DNA from: Leptotrichia sp. OH3620_COT-345
GTDB taxonomy: Bacteria > Fusobacteriota > Fusobacteriia > Fusobacteriales > Leptotrichiaceae
Direction of reading: 5' to 3'
DNA: 53,051 nt
Assembly: GCF_003932895.1 (NCBI RefSeq)
Contig: NZ_RQYW01000016.1
Coordinates: forward strand, 1-53,051
The position numbers and the translations under genes were made by a program. Under the pieces are notes generated by a model. That model worked only from the letters and a program-made list of their open reading frames with translations. It did no database searches and was not told the DNA's origin. Shown piece by piece: positions 7,857-16,570 of the stretch; within the stretch, counting starts at the first letter, position 1; each line of letters opens with the position of its first letter.

Positions 7857-9932
7857 ATGAAGAAATTATTAATAATTTCATTATTTTTAATCTGTCTGGG
7901 AACAACTTATGGAGCCGGTCAGAAAATTAAATCGGGAAAGGCGGAAGAAGTAAATATGTCTGTAAATATTTCAAATACTGGTGACGAAGAATTGACAAAG
8001 GATTTAAGTAAAACTGTAAAGCCTCAAGATGATTTTTACAGATTTGTGAATGAAAATTGGGAAAAAAGAACACAAATTCCATCAACAAAACCTGCGTGGG
8101 GTTCTTTTACAGAGCTTTCTGAAAAAAATCAGGATTTTTTAAAAAATTTAGTAGAAGAATTAAAAAAGAAAAAAAATATTAAAAATGCCGATGAGAAAAA
8201 AATAATAACTCTTTATTATTCCTATTTGAATATTAAAACAAGAAATGAAGCAGGAATAGAACCTATAAAAAAAGACTTGGAAGAAATAAATTTATTAAAA
8301 AACATAAAAGATTTTGAAAAATATACTATAAAAGTTACAAAAGAAGGAGGGGGAACGCTATATGGCTGGGGAGTAGGAACGGATTTAAATTCGTCAAAGG
8401 ATAATGCGGTTTACTTAGGTTCGGCGGGATTGGGGCTTTCAAAAGATTATTATCAGAAAGAAACTTCTGAAAATGCTGAAATTTTAAAAGAATATACTAA
8501 ATATGTAAGTGATATGCTTACTTATCTCGGAGAAAAAAATACCGTAGAAAAAGCTAAAAAATTAGTTGAATTTGAAAAACAGATAGCAAAACTGCTTCTT
8601 ACAAATGAAGAAAGTCATGATGTAAAAAAAATAAATAATCCGAGAAAAGTAAATGAATTAGATAAAATAGTCAAAAATGTTGATTTGAAAAATTATCTGA
8701 AACAGTCGGGAGTAAATACGGATAAAGTTATTATAGGTCAGATAAAATATTATGAAAATCTTGACAAAATATTAAATAATTCAAATATAGATGTGATTAA
8801 AGATTATTTGAAATTTCATCTTATTTCAGGAGCTTCGGGAATTCTCACAGATAAACTAGGAGAAAGAAAATTTGAATTTTATGGAAAATATATAAACGGT
8901 CAAAAGGAAAGGGAAAAGTTTGAAAAAAGAGCTCTGTATTTTGTAGATGGTACATTAGGAGAAATAGTTGGGAAAATTTATGTAGAAAAGAATTTTTCTC
9001 CTGAAGCCAAAAAAAATGCCAAAGAAATGGTAGATTACATTTTAAAGGCATTTCATAATAGGATTGAAAGAGTTACTTGGATGAGTGATATAACAAAAAA
9101 GAAAGCTCTTGAAAAATTAGGAAAAGTAACAGTGAAAATCGGATATCCTGATAAATGGAGAAATTTTGACGAACTGATTATAAATGAAAAAGACAGCTTA
9201 TATGAACAGATGAAAAGCATAAGTAAATGGGAGTATAAGAAAGAACTTAAAAAAGTAGGAAAACCCGTTGATAAGTCTGAATGGTACATGAATGCCAATC
9301 AGGTAAATGCCTATTATTCTCCTACAGGCAATGAGATAGTGTTCCCTGCGGGGATATTGCAATTTCCTTTTTATGACTACCGGAAACTTGGACCGGGGAG
9401 TAATTTTGGAGGTATAGGAGCAGTTATAGGTCATGAAATGACACACGGTTTTGATGTTTCGGGAGCTTCTTTTGATGGAGATGGAAATGTGAAAGATTGG
9501 TGGACAAAGGAAGATAAAAAAGAATTTGATGCTGTAACTGAAAAATTGGCTGAAGAATTTTCAAAATATTCGATATCTCCTAATGTGAATATAAACGGTA
9601 AATTTACATTAACTGAAAATATAGCTGATCTCGGTGGTGTAAACATAGCTTTTGACGCCTTACAGATGTATCTGAAAGATCATCCTGAAAAAGATATAAA
9701 GATAAACGGATATACACAAAATGAACTGTTTTTTATGAATCACGCGAGAATATGGAGACAGAAAGCTACAGAAGAGTATTTAAAAAATCTTGTTAAATCC
9801 GATCCTCATTCACCGAATTATTACCGTGTAAATGGAATTTTTCCTAATGTGGATGCTTTCCATAATATTTTTAAAACTGAAAAAGGTAATAAACTTTATA
9901 AAGAATCTAAAGATAGAATAAAAATATGGTAG
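7857..9932 (+). CDS. pepO: M13 family zinc metallopeptidase (PepO/neprilysin-like), exported
   Basis: A 691-residue endopeptidase. The ATG at 7857 is chosen over an in-frame ATG at 7806 because AAGGGAGAT lies 9 bases before it and because it begins a clear signal peptide (MKKLLIISLFLICLGTTYG). Zinc-site motifs are intact: HEMTH at about 526-530 and ENIADLGG with the third ligand at about 587. NAYYSPTGNEIVFPAG precedes them, and RVNGIFPNVDAFHNIF closes the C-terminus as is typical of M13. It probably degrades peptides in the periplasm or outside the cell. It is monocistronic, with a terminator at 9950. Confidence 0.93.
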   Translation: MKKLLIISLFLICLGTTYGAGQKIKSGKAEEVNMSVNISNTGDEELTKDLSKTVKPQDDFYRFVNENWEKRTQIPSTKPAWGSFTELSEKNQDFLKNLVEELKKKKNIKNADEKKIITLYYSYLNIKTRNEAGIEPIKKDLEEINLLKNIKDFEKYTIKVTKEGGGTLYGWGVGTDLNSSKDNAVYLGSAGLGLSKDYYQKETSENAEILKEYTKYVSDMLTYLGEKNTVEKAKKLVEFEKQIAKLLLTNEESHDVKKINNPRKVNELDKIVKNVDLKNYLKQSGVNTDKVIIGQIKYYENLDKILNNSNIDVIKDYLKFHLISGASGILTDKLGERKFEFYGKYINGQKEREKFEKRALYFVDGTLGEIVGKIYVEKNFSPEAKKNAKEMVDYILKAFHNRIERVTWMSDITKKKALEKLGKVTVKIGYPDKWRNFDELIINEKDSLYEQMKSISKWEYKKELKKVGKPVDKSEWYMNANQVNAYYSPTGNEIVFPAGILQFPFYDYRKLGPGSNFGGIGAVIGHEMTHGFDVSGASFDGDGNVKDWWTKEDKKEFDAVTEKLAEEFSKYSISPNVNINGKFTLTENIADLGGVNIAFDALQMYLKDHPEKDIKINGYTQNELFFMNHARIWRQKATEEYLKNLVKSDPHSPNYYRVNGIFPNVDAFHNIFKTEKGNKLYKESKDRIKIW

Positions 9933-9949
9933 ATAATAATAGAAGTTTT

Positions 9950-9980
9950 TTATGAGGACCGGTTGAAGTCCTCATAATTT
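9950..9980 (+). terminator. Rho-independent terminator after the M13 peptidase
   Basis: TTATGAGGAC (9950-9959) pairs with GTCCTCATAA (9968-9977) around an 8-base loop, followed by TTTTAAT. It lies 18 bases after the stop codon. Confidence 0.8.
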
Positions 9981-10067
9981 TAATATTGATTACATAGTTT
10001 TTGAAAAAGATTTCAATGATATTAAGATATAATGGAAATATACATACAAAAAGATATAAATAAAAGA

Positions 10068-10091
10068 GTGAGGATTTATAGTTATCCTCAC
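10068..10091 (-). terminator. Terminator of the EF-G-like gene
   Basis: GTGAGGAT (10068-10075) pairs with ATCCTCAC (10084-10091) around an 8-base loop. On the minus strand it follows the EF-G-like gene's stop and is followed by TCTTTTATTTAT. It shares the GAGGA core with the opposing hairpin at 9950. Nothing else is seen between the two. Confidence 0.75.
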
Positions 10092-10116
10092 AAAAAGAAA
10101 ATATAAAAATCATAGA

Positions 10117-12105
10117 TTATTTTTCTGTAAGACTTTCGTCAATTATTTTTTTAGCCAATTCATAAGGAACTTCTTCATATTTTAAAAGTTTCATTTCAAA
10201 ATATCCCCGTCCTTGGGTCATCGCTTTTAAGTCATTTGCATATTTAAAAGTTTCAGACATAGGAGCTTCAGCGATTATTTTCTGTTTTGTCCCTTTGTGA
10301 GATTCCATTCCCATTACTTTTCCGCGTTTTTTGTTTATATCTCCCATAATATCTCCTATATATTCTTCAGGAACAATTATCGACAGTTCCATAATCGGCT
10401 CAAGAAGTACAGGTTTGGCTTCCAGCATTCCTTTTTTAAATGCCAGATTTGCGGCAATTTTGAAAGACATTTCCGAAGAATCCACATCGTGATAGGAACC
10501 GTCATAAAGAACGGCTTTTATATTTGTAACAGGATATCCTGCCAAAACACCATGTGAAAGTGACTCTTTAAGTCCTTTTTCTACAGCAGGAATATATGAT
10601 TTAGGAACGCTGCCTCCTACTACAGTTTCTTCAAATGTAAAACTTTCATCAGCAGGCATAAATTTAATTTTAACATCTCCATACTGCCCGTGCCCTCCTG
10701 ACTGTTTCTTATATTTTCCCTGTACATCGGACTGTCCTGTTATAGTTTCTCTATACGGAACTTTTAATTCTTCAGTTTTTACTTCCACTCCAAATTTATT
10801 TTTCAACTTTTCAATTAATGTGACAATATGTAAGTCTCCTTGTACTCCGAGTACTGTCTGACTTGTTTCCATATTTCTGCTCCATATGAAAGAAGCATCT
10901 TCTTCCATGAGCTTCTGAAGTCCTGTAGATATTTTTTCATCATCGGCTTTATTTAAAGGTTCCACTGCAATGAGCATTTGAGCTTTCGGGAAAGATATAT
11001 TGGGAACTGAAGGCTCTTTTTCATTGCTTGCCAAAGTATCTGAAGTTTGAGTATTTGAAAATTTTGTAAATATGACGATATCTCCATATACTGCTTTAGG
11101 AATATCTATGAGTTTATCCATCACCATAGCGGATATTTTCCCAACTCTTTCTTTAATTCTTTTGTTGATATTATATATTTCACTTTCAGGCTTTAATTCT
11201 CCTGAAAGAACTTTTGCATAAGAAACTCTTCCCAAAAATGAATCTATGACAGTTTTAAATATCTGACATACAAATTCTTTTTTTTCAGGTTTGACTTTTT
11301 TATTGTCACGGGGTGCAGGCAGATAATCTCTTACCATATCGAAAGTTGTATGAAGACCTATATTTTTAAATGTAGATCCACATATAACGGGAATAATATT
11401 TCCATTGAGTACACCTTCTCTAAGTCCTTTATGAATTTCCGCAGTAGTAAATTCCGTTCCGTTAAAATATTTCTCCATAAGCTCTTCGTTTGTTTCGGCA
11501 ACTGCTTCGAGAAGCATATCTCTCACAGGTTGGATTTGCCCATCCATATCATCAGGAATGGAAGCATTCCGGCATTCTTTTCCATTGTACTCTCTGGCAT
11601 ACATATCAACTACATTTATATGTCCTTTGAATGAATCGGCTTTTCCCCATGGAACATGAAAAGGAGCAATTCTTTTTCCGTATTTTTCTCTTAATTGTGA
11701 AAGAATCTTTTCATAATCAGCTTTTTCACTATCAATTTTATTGACAAAAATAAATCTCGGAATATTTCTGCTGTTGGTCAGTTCAAGAGAAGTTTCAGTT
11801 CCCACAGATAAGTCAGTAGTTCCGTCAACAATTATAATAGCACCGTCAGCTGCGGCAAGACCTGATTCCAGTTCTCCAAAAAAATCGGCATATCCCGGAA
11901 TATCGAGAAAGTTAAATTTCAGAGATTGGTATTCAATCGTATGTAAAGATGTGGAACTGCTTATTTTTAGATTGTCATTGGGATTTGAAATTCTTGTTGT
12001 GAGTCCTGCAGTAAATTCCAGTGCTTCAGTCATGTTACTTTTTCCTGCACCGCTATGTCCTAAAATAGCTACATTTCTGATACTGTCACTCTCATAGATT
12101 CTCAT
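10117..12105 (-). CDS. Elongation factor G-like GTPase
   Basis: A 662-residue translational GTPase, a paralogue type rather than canonical FusA. The ATG at 12105 is preferred over an upstream TTG because AAAGGAG lies 5 bases before it. Visible are the P-loop GHSGAGKS, DIPGYADF where EF-G has DTPGHVDF, NKID for guanine recognition, and EF-G domains II to V (GGHGQYGDVKIKF, SDVQGKYKKQSGG, MGDINKKRGKVMGM). The residue after DxPG is Tyr, not the catalytic His of canonical EF-G; this is a feature of the EF-G-like/EF-G-2 group as I recall it. Its exact job is unsettled. It is transcribed alone, leftward, with a long structured leader. Confidence 0.88.
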   Translation of the reverse strand: MRIYESDSIRNVAILGHSGAGKSNMTEALEFTAGLTTRISNPNDNLKISSSTSLHTIEYQSLKFNFLDIPGYADFFGELESGLAAADGAIIIVDGTTDLSVGTETSLELTNSRNIPRFIFVNKIDSEKADYEKILSQLREKYGKRIAPFHVPWGKADSFKGHINVVDMYAREYNGKECRNASIPDDMDGQIQPVRDMLLEAVAETNEELMEKYFNGTEFTTAEIHKGLREGVLNGNIIPVICGSTFKNIGLHTTFDMVRDYLPAPRDNKKVKPEKKEFVCQIFKTVIDSFLGRVSYAKVLSGELKPESEIYNINKRIKERVGKISAMVMDKLIDIPKAVYGDIVIFTKFSNTQTSDTLASNEKEPSVPNISFPKAQMLIAVEPLNKADDEKISTGLQKLMEEDASFIWSRNMETSQTVLGVQGDLHIVTLIEKLKNKFGVEVKTEELKVPYRETITGQSDVQGKYKKQSGGHGQYGDVKIKFMPADESFTFEETVVGGSVPKSYIPAVEKGLKESLSHGVLAGYPVTNIKAVLYDGSYHDVDSSEMSFKIAANLAFKKGMLEAKPVLLEPIMELSIIVPEEYIGDIMGDINKKRGKVMGMESHKGTKQKIIAEAPMSETFKYANDLKAMTQGRGYFEMKLLKYEEVPYELAKKIIDESLTEK

Positions 12106-12119
12106 ATTTTCTCCTTTCA

Positions 12120-12244
12120 AAACCTTCTTAATAAAAGTCCGGCTTATTTTTCAAATATTATTGACAGCATTTCCGGAATTATAAAACTTTTAAAAAATGG
12201 AACATATAGATAATTTAAAGAAGTTCTATTATCTAAGAAGGTTT
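12120..12244 (-). promoter_or_regulatory. Structured leader of the EF-G-like gene
   Basis: Within the probable 5' untranslated region, AAACCTTCTTA (12120-12130) is an 11-base perfect inverted repeat of TAAGAAGGTTT (12234-12244), and TAGATAAT (12207-12214) pairs with ATTATCTA (12228-12235). On the minus strand the near arm TAAGAAGGTTT touches the Shine-Dalgarno AAAGGAG, so pairing could affect initiation. It matches no riboswitch class I know. Confidence 0.4.
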
Positions 12245-12288
12245 CTTTGTTAAAATAATATATTAAATAATTTAATTTCATACAATAT

Positions 12289-12317
12289 ATTATAACTGGA
12301 AAAATTCAAAAAGCAAC
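12289..12317 (-). promoter_or_regulatory. Predicted promoter for the EF-G-like gene
   Basis: On the minus strand TTGCTT (12317-12312) and TATAAT (12294-12289) are 17 bases apart. Transcription would start near 12282, giving a leader of about 175 bases. Confidence 0.45.
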
Positions 12318-12354
12318 AGGGAAAAGATGAAAAATATTTAATATTCTCAAACAT

Positions 12355-12382
12355 TTACAAAGTCAGAAAAATATAGTATAAT
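12355..12382 (+). promoter_or_regulatory. Predicted promoter for the mreC gene block
   Basis: TTTACA (12355-12360) and TATAAT (12377-12382) are separated by 16 bases, 37 bases before the mreC ATG. It diverges from the EF-G-like promoter in the same 300-base gap. Confidence 0.55.
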
Positions 12383-12419
12383 TTTAAAATAAAAATCATC
12401 ACTAAAAAGGAGCCTGCAG

Positions 12420-13349
12420 ATGGCAACAAAAAAATCGAAAAATGCTGAAAAGAGAAAAAATACGGGCAGAAATATTCTGATTATAGTAGTTGTAGCAACA
12501 GTTTTATTTATATTTAAAGACAGAGTGGTAAGTTCATTTAAAATTCTTGACGAGGCAGCTCAGATTATAAATTTTAAACTTGTAAATGTAAAAAGTATTA
12601 TTTACAAGCAAACATTGAAATTCAAATCAAGAATACAGGATATAAATTATGTGGATACGTATATTAAAAATAATAAAGAAAGAGATTTTGAGTTGCAGAA
12701 AAATAAAGTTCAAAATATGGAGCTTGCAAATATTGCCGAAGAAAATAAAAAATTAAGAACAATGCTTGAAATGAGAAGTAAAAATCCTTCAGAATATATT
12801 GCGGCAGATGTGGCACTTGTGGAAAATCTAAATTCTTCAGAAAGAATATTTATAGATAAAGGGAGAAATCATGGGATAATATTAAATTTGCCTGTGATGT
12901 ATAACGGTTTTCTTATAGGAAAAGTTTCCAAAGTAGGAGCTGATTATTCTGAAGTTACGTTATTGACGAGTAAAAATTCGAGAATCAGTACAGTAATAAA
13001 CGATACGGATATGCAAATTTTACGTGGAAACGGAAACGGAACATTTTCAATTTTTAATTATAACGAAAATGTAACTGAAAAATCTATATTTAATATAGAA
13101 ACTTCAGGAACGAGTGACATTTTTCCAAGAGGTCTCATAATAGGTTCATTTTATATAAAGGATCTTAATTCTTTTAAGCAGACAAAAGAATTAAGGTTCA
13201 GACCGTCTTATGAAGTTTACGATATTCAAAGTGTCCTTGTATATAAATGGAGCACGGATGATGCTGTTAATAAAGAAATTCAAAATCAAATTAATGAGGA
13301 AATAGAACAGGAATTCAAAAAAAATAAAGGAACTACACAGACAAACTAA
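12420..13349 (+). CDS. mreC: Rod shape-determining protein MreC
   Basis: A 309-residue bitopic protein of the elongasome, linking MreB and peptidoglycan synthases in rod-shaped cells. A lysine-rich cytoplasmic tail is followed by one membrane segment (about residues 18-35), a coiled coil (about 80-117) and the periplasmic beta-barrel MreC domain with ADVALVENLNSSERIFIDKG, GFLIGKVSKVG and SDIFPRGLIIG. AAAAAGGAGCC precedes the ATG. It opens a rightward run of genes. A partner mreD does not follow; the next gene is lolA-like. Confidence 0.92.
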   Translation: MATKKSKNAEKRKNTGRNILIIVVVATVLFIFKDRVVSSFKILDEAAQIINFKLVNVKSIIYKQTLKFKSRIQDINYVDTYIKNNKERDFELQKNKVQNMELANIAEENKKLRTMLEMRSKNPSEYIAADVALVENLNSSERIFIDKGRNHGIILNLPVMYNGFLIGKVSKVGADYSEVTLLTSKNSRISTVINDTDMQILRGNGNGTFSIFNYNENVTEKSIFNIETSGTSDIFPRGLIIGSFYIKDLNSFKQTKELRFRPSYEVYDIQSVLVYKWSTDDAVNKEIQNQINEEIEQEFKKNKGTTQTN

Positions 13350-13450
13350 AGGAACTTACATTAATATATATGAGTCGGAAGCATTATGAAAATAAAATAA
13401 TGAAATAAAACTATCTCCGATATTTATAAGTATTACTAAGAGGTGAGGAA

Positions 13451-13990
13451 ATGATAAAAAATAAAGCAACAGTAAGCAGAGTAATTTTTCTTTTTGTGTT
13501 AATATCAGTATTTTCTTTTTCTAAAGATTTCTGGGAAAAAAGCAGATTTACGGTAAATGTTACAGAAAGTTTGAAAATGAATAAATCTGTAAAAACAAAA
13601 AGATATGTTATGACATATAGTGGAGGAACATTGAAGCTACAAATGACTTATCCGGCTGTAAATAAAGGTGAAATTTATACATTTACCGGAAATAATAAAA
13701 CTATATATTATCCGTCATTAAATCAAACAGTTACTCAGAAGCTGCATGAAGATGAAGCGAATATACTAAGTGTGTTTAATAAGCTTAATAAAATTACATC
13801 TAAGAAAACTCAGACAACAAACGGAGATACATTTACATTTGAAAATTCATGGCTGACATCTATAATAAGTAAAGGATATAAAGTAAATTTCAGTGATTAT
13901 GTGAAATCAGGAGAATATACTTATCCTTCTAAAATATCAGTAACGGATGGTAATTCCCAGATAATTTACAGATTATCAAATTTTAAATAG
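13451..13990 (+). CDS. LolA-like outer-membrane lipoprotein carrier protein
   Basis: A 179-residue exported protein with signal peptide VIFLFVLISVFSFS. The mature part alternates short strands: FTVNVTESLKMNKSVKTKRY, LKLQMTYPAVNKGEIYTFTG and NKTIYYPSLNQTVTQK. This pattern fits the open barrel of LolA/LolB-type carriers, where a lipoprotein-binding cavity is built from such strands. Sequence identity to classical LolA is low. GAGGTGAGG precedes the ATG. A LolC/LolD-type transporter is encoded 4 kb downstream in the same direction, which supports a role in lipoprotein sorting. Confidence 0.6.
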   Translation: MIKNKATVSRVIFLFVLISVFSFSKDFWEKSRFTVNVTESLKMNKSVKTKRYVMTYSGGTLKLQMTYPAVNKGEIYTFTGNNKTIYYPSLNQTVTQKLHEDEANILSVFNKLNKITSKKTQTTNGDTFTFENSWLTSIISKGYKVNFSDYVKSGEYTYPSKISVTDGNSQIIYRLSNFK

Positions 13991-14012
13991 TATTAAACAA
14001 TGAAAGAAGAAT

Positions 14013-14702
14013 ATGAAAACTTTAAAAACAAAATGTCTTGTATTAAAAAAAGAAGAAATAAATGAAGCAGATTTAATGGCAACGGTTTTTAGCAGGGAAT
14101 ATGGAAAAATGAAAGTCGTGTCGTACGGTATAAGAAAATCAAAAAGAAGAAATCCTGTTGCCTTAAATCCCCTGAATATTACATATATAACAATACAGGA
14201 AAAAAATGGGTATTATATGATAAGTGAAGCGGAATTGGTAAAAATTTTCAAAAATATTATAAAAGATATTGAAAAATTGGAAATTTCATTGTATATTTTA
14301 GACAGTGTAAATAAAATTTATGATATTAATTATGAAGATAAAGTTTTTTTTGACAGGTTAATTGAAATACTTGAATTCATAAATACAAGGAGGAATATAA
14401 AGAAAGGTTATAAATATTATCTTCTTTTATCCTTTTTGAGAAGAATAATGTTGGAACAGGGGATTTATGATATTAATGAATTGGAAAATTTGCTCGGTTC
14501 TCAACTTATGTCAAAATATAAAAAAATATGTTTGATAAATAAGAAAAGTTCCGATTATACAGATATTGAAAGAGAGTTTGAAGAAAACTCCGAATATTTA
14601 AAAAAAATAATAATATTTTTTGAAAAATATATAAATGAGAATTTACAAGTGAAAATGGAAATGAAAAAATTTTTAATGGAGGAGTTATATGTTGCTCGAT
14701 AA
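14013..14702 (+). CDS. recO: DNA repair protein RecO
   Basis: A 229-residue recombination mediator that with RecR loads RecA on SSB-coated single-stranded DNA. The N-terminal OB fold is recognisable (KCLVLKKEEINEADLMATVF, SREYGKMKVVSYGIRKSKRR), followed by a helical C-terminal domain. The zinc-finger cysteines found in some RecO proteins are not evident. Its last 14 bases overlap the start of the next gene, so the two are translationally coupled. Confidence 0.85.
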   Translation: MKTLKTKCLVLKKEEINEADLMATVFSREYGKMKVVSYGIRKSKRRNPVALNPLNITYITIQEKNGYYMISEAELVKIFKNIIKDIEKLEISLYILDSVNKIYDINYEDKVFFDRLIEILEFINTRRNIKKGYKYYLLLSFLRRIMLEQGIYDINELENLLGSQLMSKYKKICLINKKSSDYTDIEREFEENSEYLKKIIIFFEKYINENLQVKMEMKKFLMEELYVAR

Positions 14703-15156
14703 AAAAGTTGCAGATTATATTAATGTGAAAACAATAGAACTTGACTTAAAGTCTAAAACTAAAAATGCGGTCATTAAAGAGCTTTTTGAAAATATAAAGA
14801 AAAGCGGATATGTTAAAAATGAAGAAATTGCACTAAATGATTTATATGCGAGAGAAGATATGGGAAGTACGGGAATAGGAAAAAACGTAGCCGTTCCCCA
14901 TGCAAAAACTGATGCTGTAAATGAACTTACTGTGACATTGGGAATTTCAAGAAATGGGATAGAATATGGAGCCATTGATGAGGAAAATGTGAATATATTT
15001 TTTATGTTTTTATGTCCTAAAAATCAGTCACAGGAGTATTTAAGGGTCTTGGCAAGGATATCAAGACTTATAAGAGAGGATAAATTCAGAGAAAGTCTGA
15101 TGAAAGCAAAGACAAGTGAAGAAATAATAGGAATAATAAAAAATGAAGAAAATTAA
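14689..15156 (+). CDS. PTS fructose/nitrogen-type EIIA domain protein
   Basis: A 155-residue single EIIA domain of the mannitol/fructose family (PtsN/FruA type). The phosphorylated histidine is His71 in VAVPHAK, preceded by REDMGSTGIG. There is no EIIB or EIIC domain and no sugar-PTS gene nearby. That suggests a regulatory EIIA like PtsN, but a share in sugar uptake with proteins encoded elsewhere cannot be excluded. ATGGAGGAG inside the end of recO is its ribosome binding site. Confidence 0.85.
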   Translation: MLLDKKVADYINVKTIELDLKSKTKNAVIKELFENIKKSGYVKNEEIALNDLYAREDMGSTGIGKNVAVPHAKTDAVNELTVTLGISRNGIEYGAIDEENVNIFFMFLCPKNQSQEYLRVLARISRLIREDKFRESLMKAKTSEEIIGIIKNEEN

Positions 15157-15201
15157 ATTAGAATATATTGAATTTTATTTATTTTAAAGTAAGGGGAAAT
15201 T

Positions 15202-15666
15202 ATGAAATGTCCATTTTGCGGCAGTGAAAATACAAAAGTAATTGATAGCAGAGCTTATTCGGATGGAAATTCCATCAAAAGACGGAGAGTCTGTGAAAAT
15301 TGTGGAAAAAGATTTACTACTCATGAAAAAGTAGTAGACTTGGCACTGTATGTAATAAAGAAAAACGGAGAAAAACAGCCTTATTCAAGGAAAAAAGTTT
15401 ATAACGGAATTATACGTGCATTGGAAAAACGGAATGTAGATTCTGAAAAAGTTGAAGAAGTTGTTGATAAAATTGAAAGAGTTATTTTAACTGAATATTC
15501 GGGTGAAATAAAGTCCAGTGAATTAGGGAATATTATAATTTCTTATCTGCTCGATTTAGATGAAATAGCATATGTAAGATTTGCGTCAGTATATAAAGAA
15601 TTTGACAGTCTGGACAGTTTTATCAAGGAAATAGAGAAAATAAGAAATGAAAAAGTAAATATGTAA
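15202..15666 (+). CDS. nrdR: Transcriptional repressor NrdR
   Basis: A 154-residue regulator of ribonucleotide reductase genes. The N-terminal zinc ribbon has Cys3, Cys6, Cys31 and Cys34 with RRRVCENCGKRFTTHE. An ATP-cone domain follows (VIKKNGEKQPYSRKKVYNGI ... YVRFASVYKEF), which senses ATP/dATP. No nrd gene is in the window, so its targets lie elsewhere. TAAGGGGAAA precedes the ATG. Confidence 0.95.
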   Translation: MKCPFCGSENTKVIDSRAYSDGNSIKRRRVCENCGKRFTTHEKVVDLALYVIKKNGEKQPYSRKKVYNGIIRALEKRNVDSEKVEEVVDKIERVILTEYSGEIKSSELGNIIISYLLDLDEIAYVRFASVYKEFDSLDSFIKEIEKIRNEKVNM

Positions 15667-15696
15667 AAGTGAAAATTGGAAAAATTAGGAGAAAAA

Positions 15697-15972
15697 ATGG
15701 CAAGAAAAAGAATATTTTTTGTTTTTAATTTATTTTTCTTTGTTATGATAGGTGTAATTTTTTATCAGACATTTGAAACTTATTTAATAAAAAAGGAAGT
15801 AAACAGGGAAATAAAAAATACTGAAAAAGAAGTGCAGGAATATGCTGAAAAAAAGAAAAAACTTGAAAGCAATATAAAGAATTTCAGTGAAGAGGAAAAA
15901 ATAGAAAGAGTTGCCCGTGATAGGTTAAACTTAAAAAAAGAAGGAGAAATTACTTATAAAATCATAGAATAA
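15697..15972 (+). CDS. FtsB/DivIC-like septum formation initiator
   Basis: A 91-residue protein. The ATG at 15697 follows TTAGGAG; a longer reading from TTG at 15676 would include that site and is rejected. It has a short basic tail, one membrane helix (FFVFNLFFFVMIGVIFYQTF), a charged coiled coil (about 30-65) and the ERVARDRLNLKKEGEI motif typical of FtsB/DivIC, which bridges FtsL and FtsQ in the divisome. Confidence 0.8.
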   Translation: MARKRIFFVFNLFFFVMIGVIFYQTFETYLIKKEVNREIKNTEKEVQEYAEKKKKLESNIKNFSEEEKIERVARDRLNLKKEGEITYKIIE

Positions 15973-16048
15973 TAAAATGAATAATGTATGCATTTGAAAA
16001 AATGTTTATTTTTAGATGAATTTTATATTTAGATAAAGAAGGGGAAAA

Positions 16049-16549
16049 ATGTTGAACTTGTATAATATGGAAATCTATAAGAAAAAACTTGAGGAATATA
16101 AAATAGAAGATGAAAAAAACATGTATATTTTCAGAGTAAATAAAAGATACATCATTTCATCATCTATTTTTTTTGTAATGCTTTTATTTGTGGCATTCTA
16201 TTCATTGTATAAAGGTTTAAGAGGAATAGAAAGGCTTACTTTTTTTAAATTGATTTTAATAGGAGTATTGATTGTTTATACTTTATTTTCAATATGGATA
16301 ATTTTCAAATATAAGATTATTATTAAGGAAAACATGATTATTTCAGATAAAACTCAAATAAATATGAATAAAATAAAAGAAGCTACTGTAAAGATTGATA
16401 GGATAAGCGTAAAAAAATTTGATAAATGTCTTGAAATTATTACGGAAGATAAAAAGAGAATAAAGTACAGGCTGAATATGGAAAATGATTTACTGTTTGT
16501 AAAGCTTGTACAAAAATATACAGGAGATAAATTGATTGTACAAAAATAA
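16049..16549 (+). CDS. Two-span membrane protein with PH-like tail, function unknown
   Basis: 166 residues. Two hydrophobic segments (about 34-54 and 65-86) are followed by a stretch of short strands (YKIIIKENMIISDKTQINMN, KKFDKCLEIITEDKKRIKYR) like the small membrane-attached PH/YcxB-type proteins. AGAAGGGGAAA precedes the ATG. Spacing of 21 bases to the protease gene suggests cotranscription. I cannot assign a function. Confidence 0.65.
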   Translation: MLNLYNMEIYKKKLEEYKIEDEKNMYIFRVNKRYIISSSIFFVMLLFVAFYSLYKGLRGIERLTFFKLILIGVLIVYTLFSIWIIFKYKIIIKENMIISDKTQINMNKIKEATVKIDRISVKKFDKCLEIITEDKKRIKYRLNMENDLLFVKLVQKYTGDKLIVQK

Positions 16550-16570
16550 AACAATTATTCAGGAGGAAAA

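Noticed and set aside
9933-10116. A small RNA gene between the two hairpins
   Set aside because: Both hairpins are explained as terminators of the convergent flanking genes and no promoter is evident between them.
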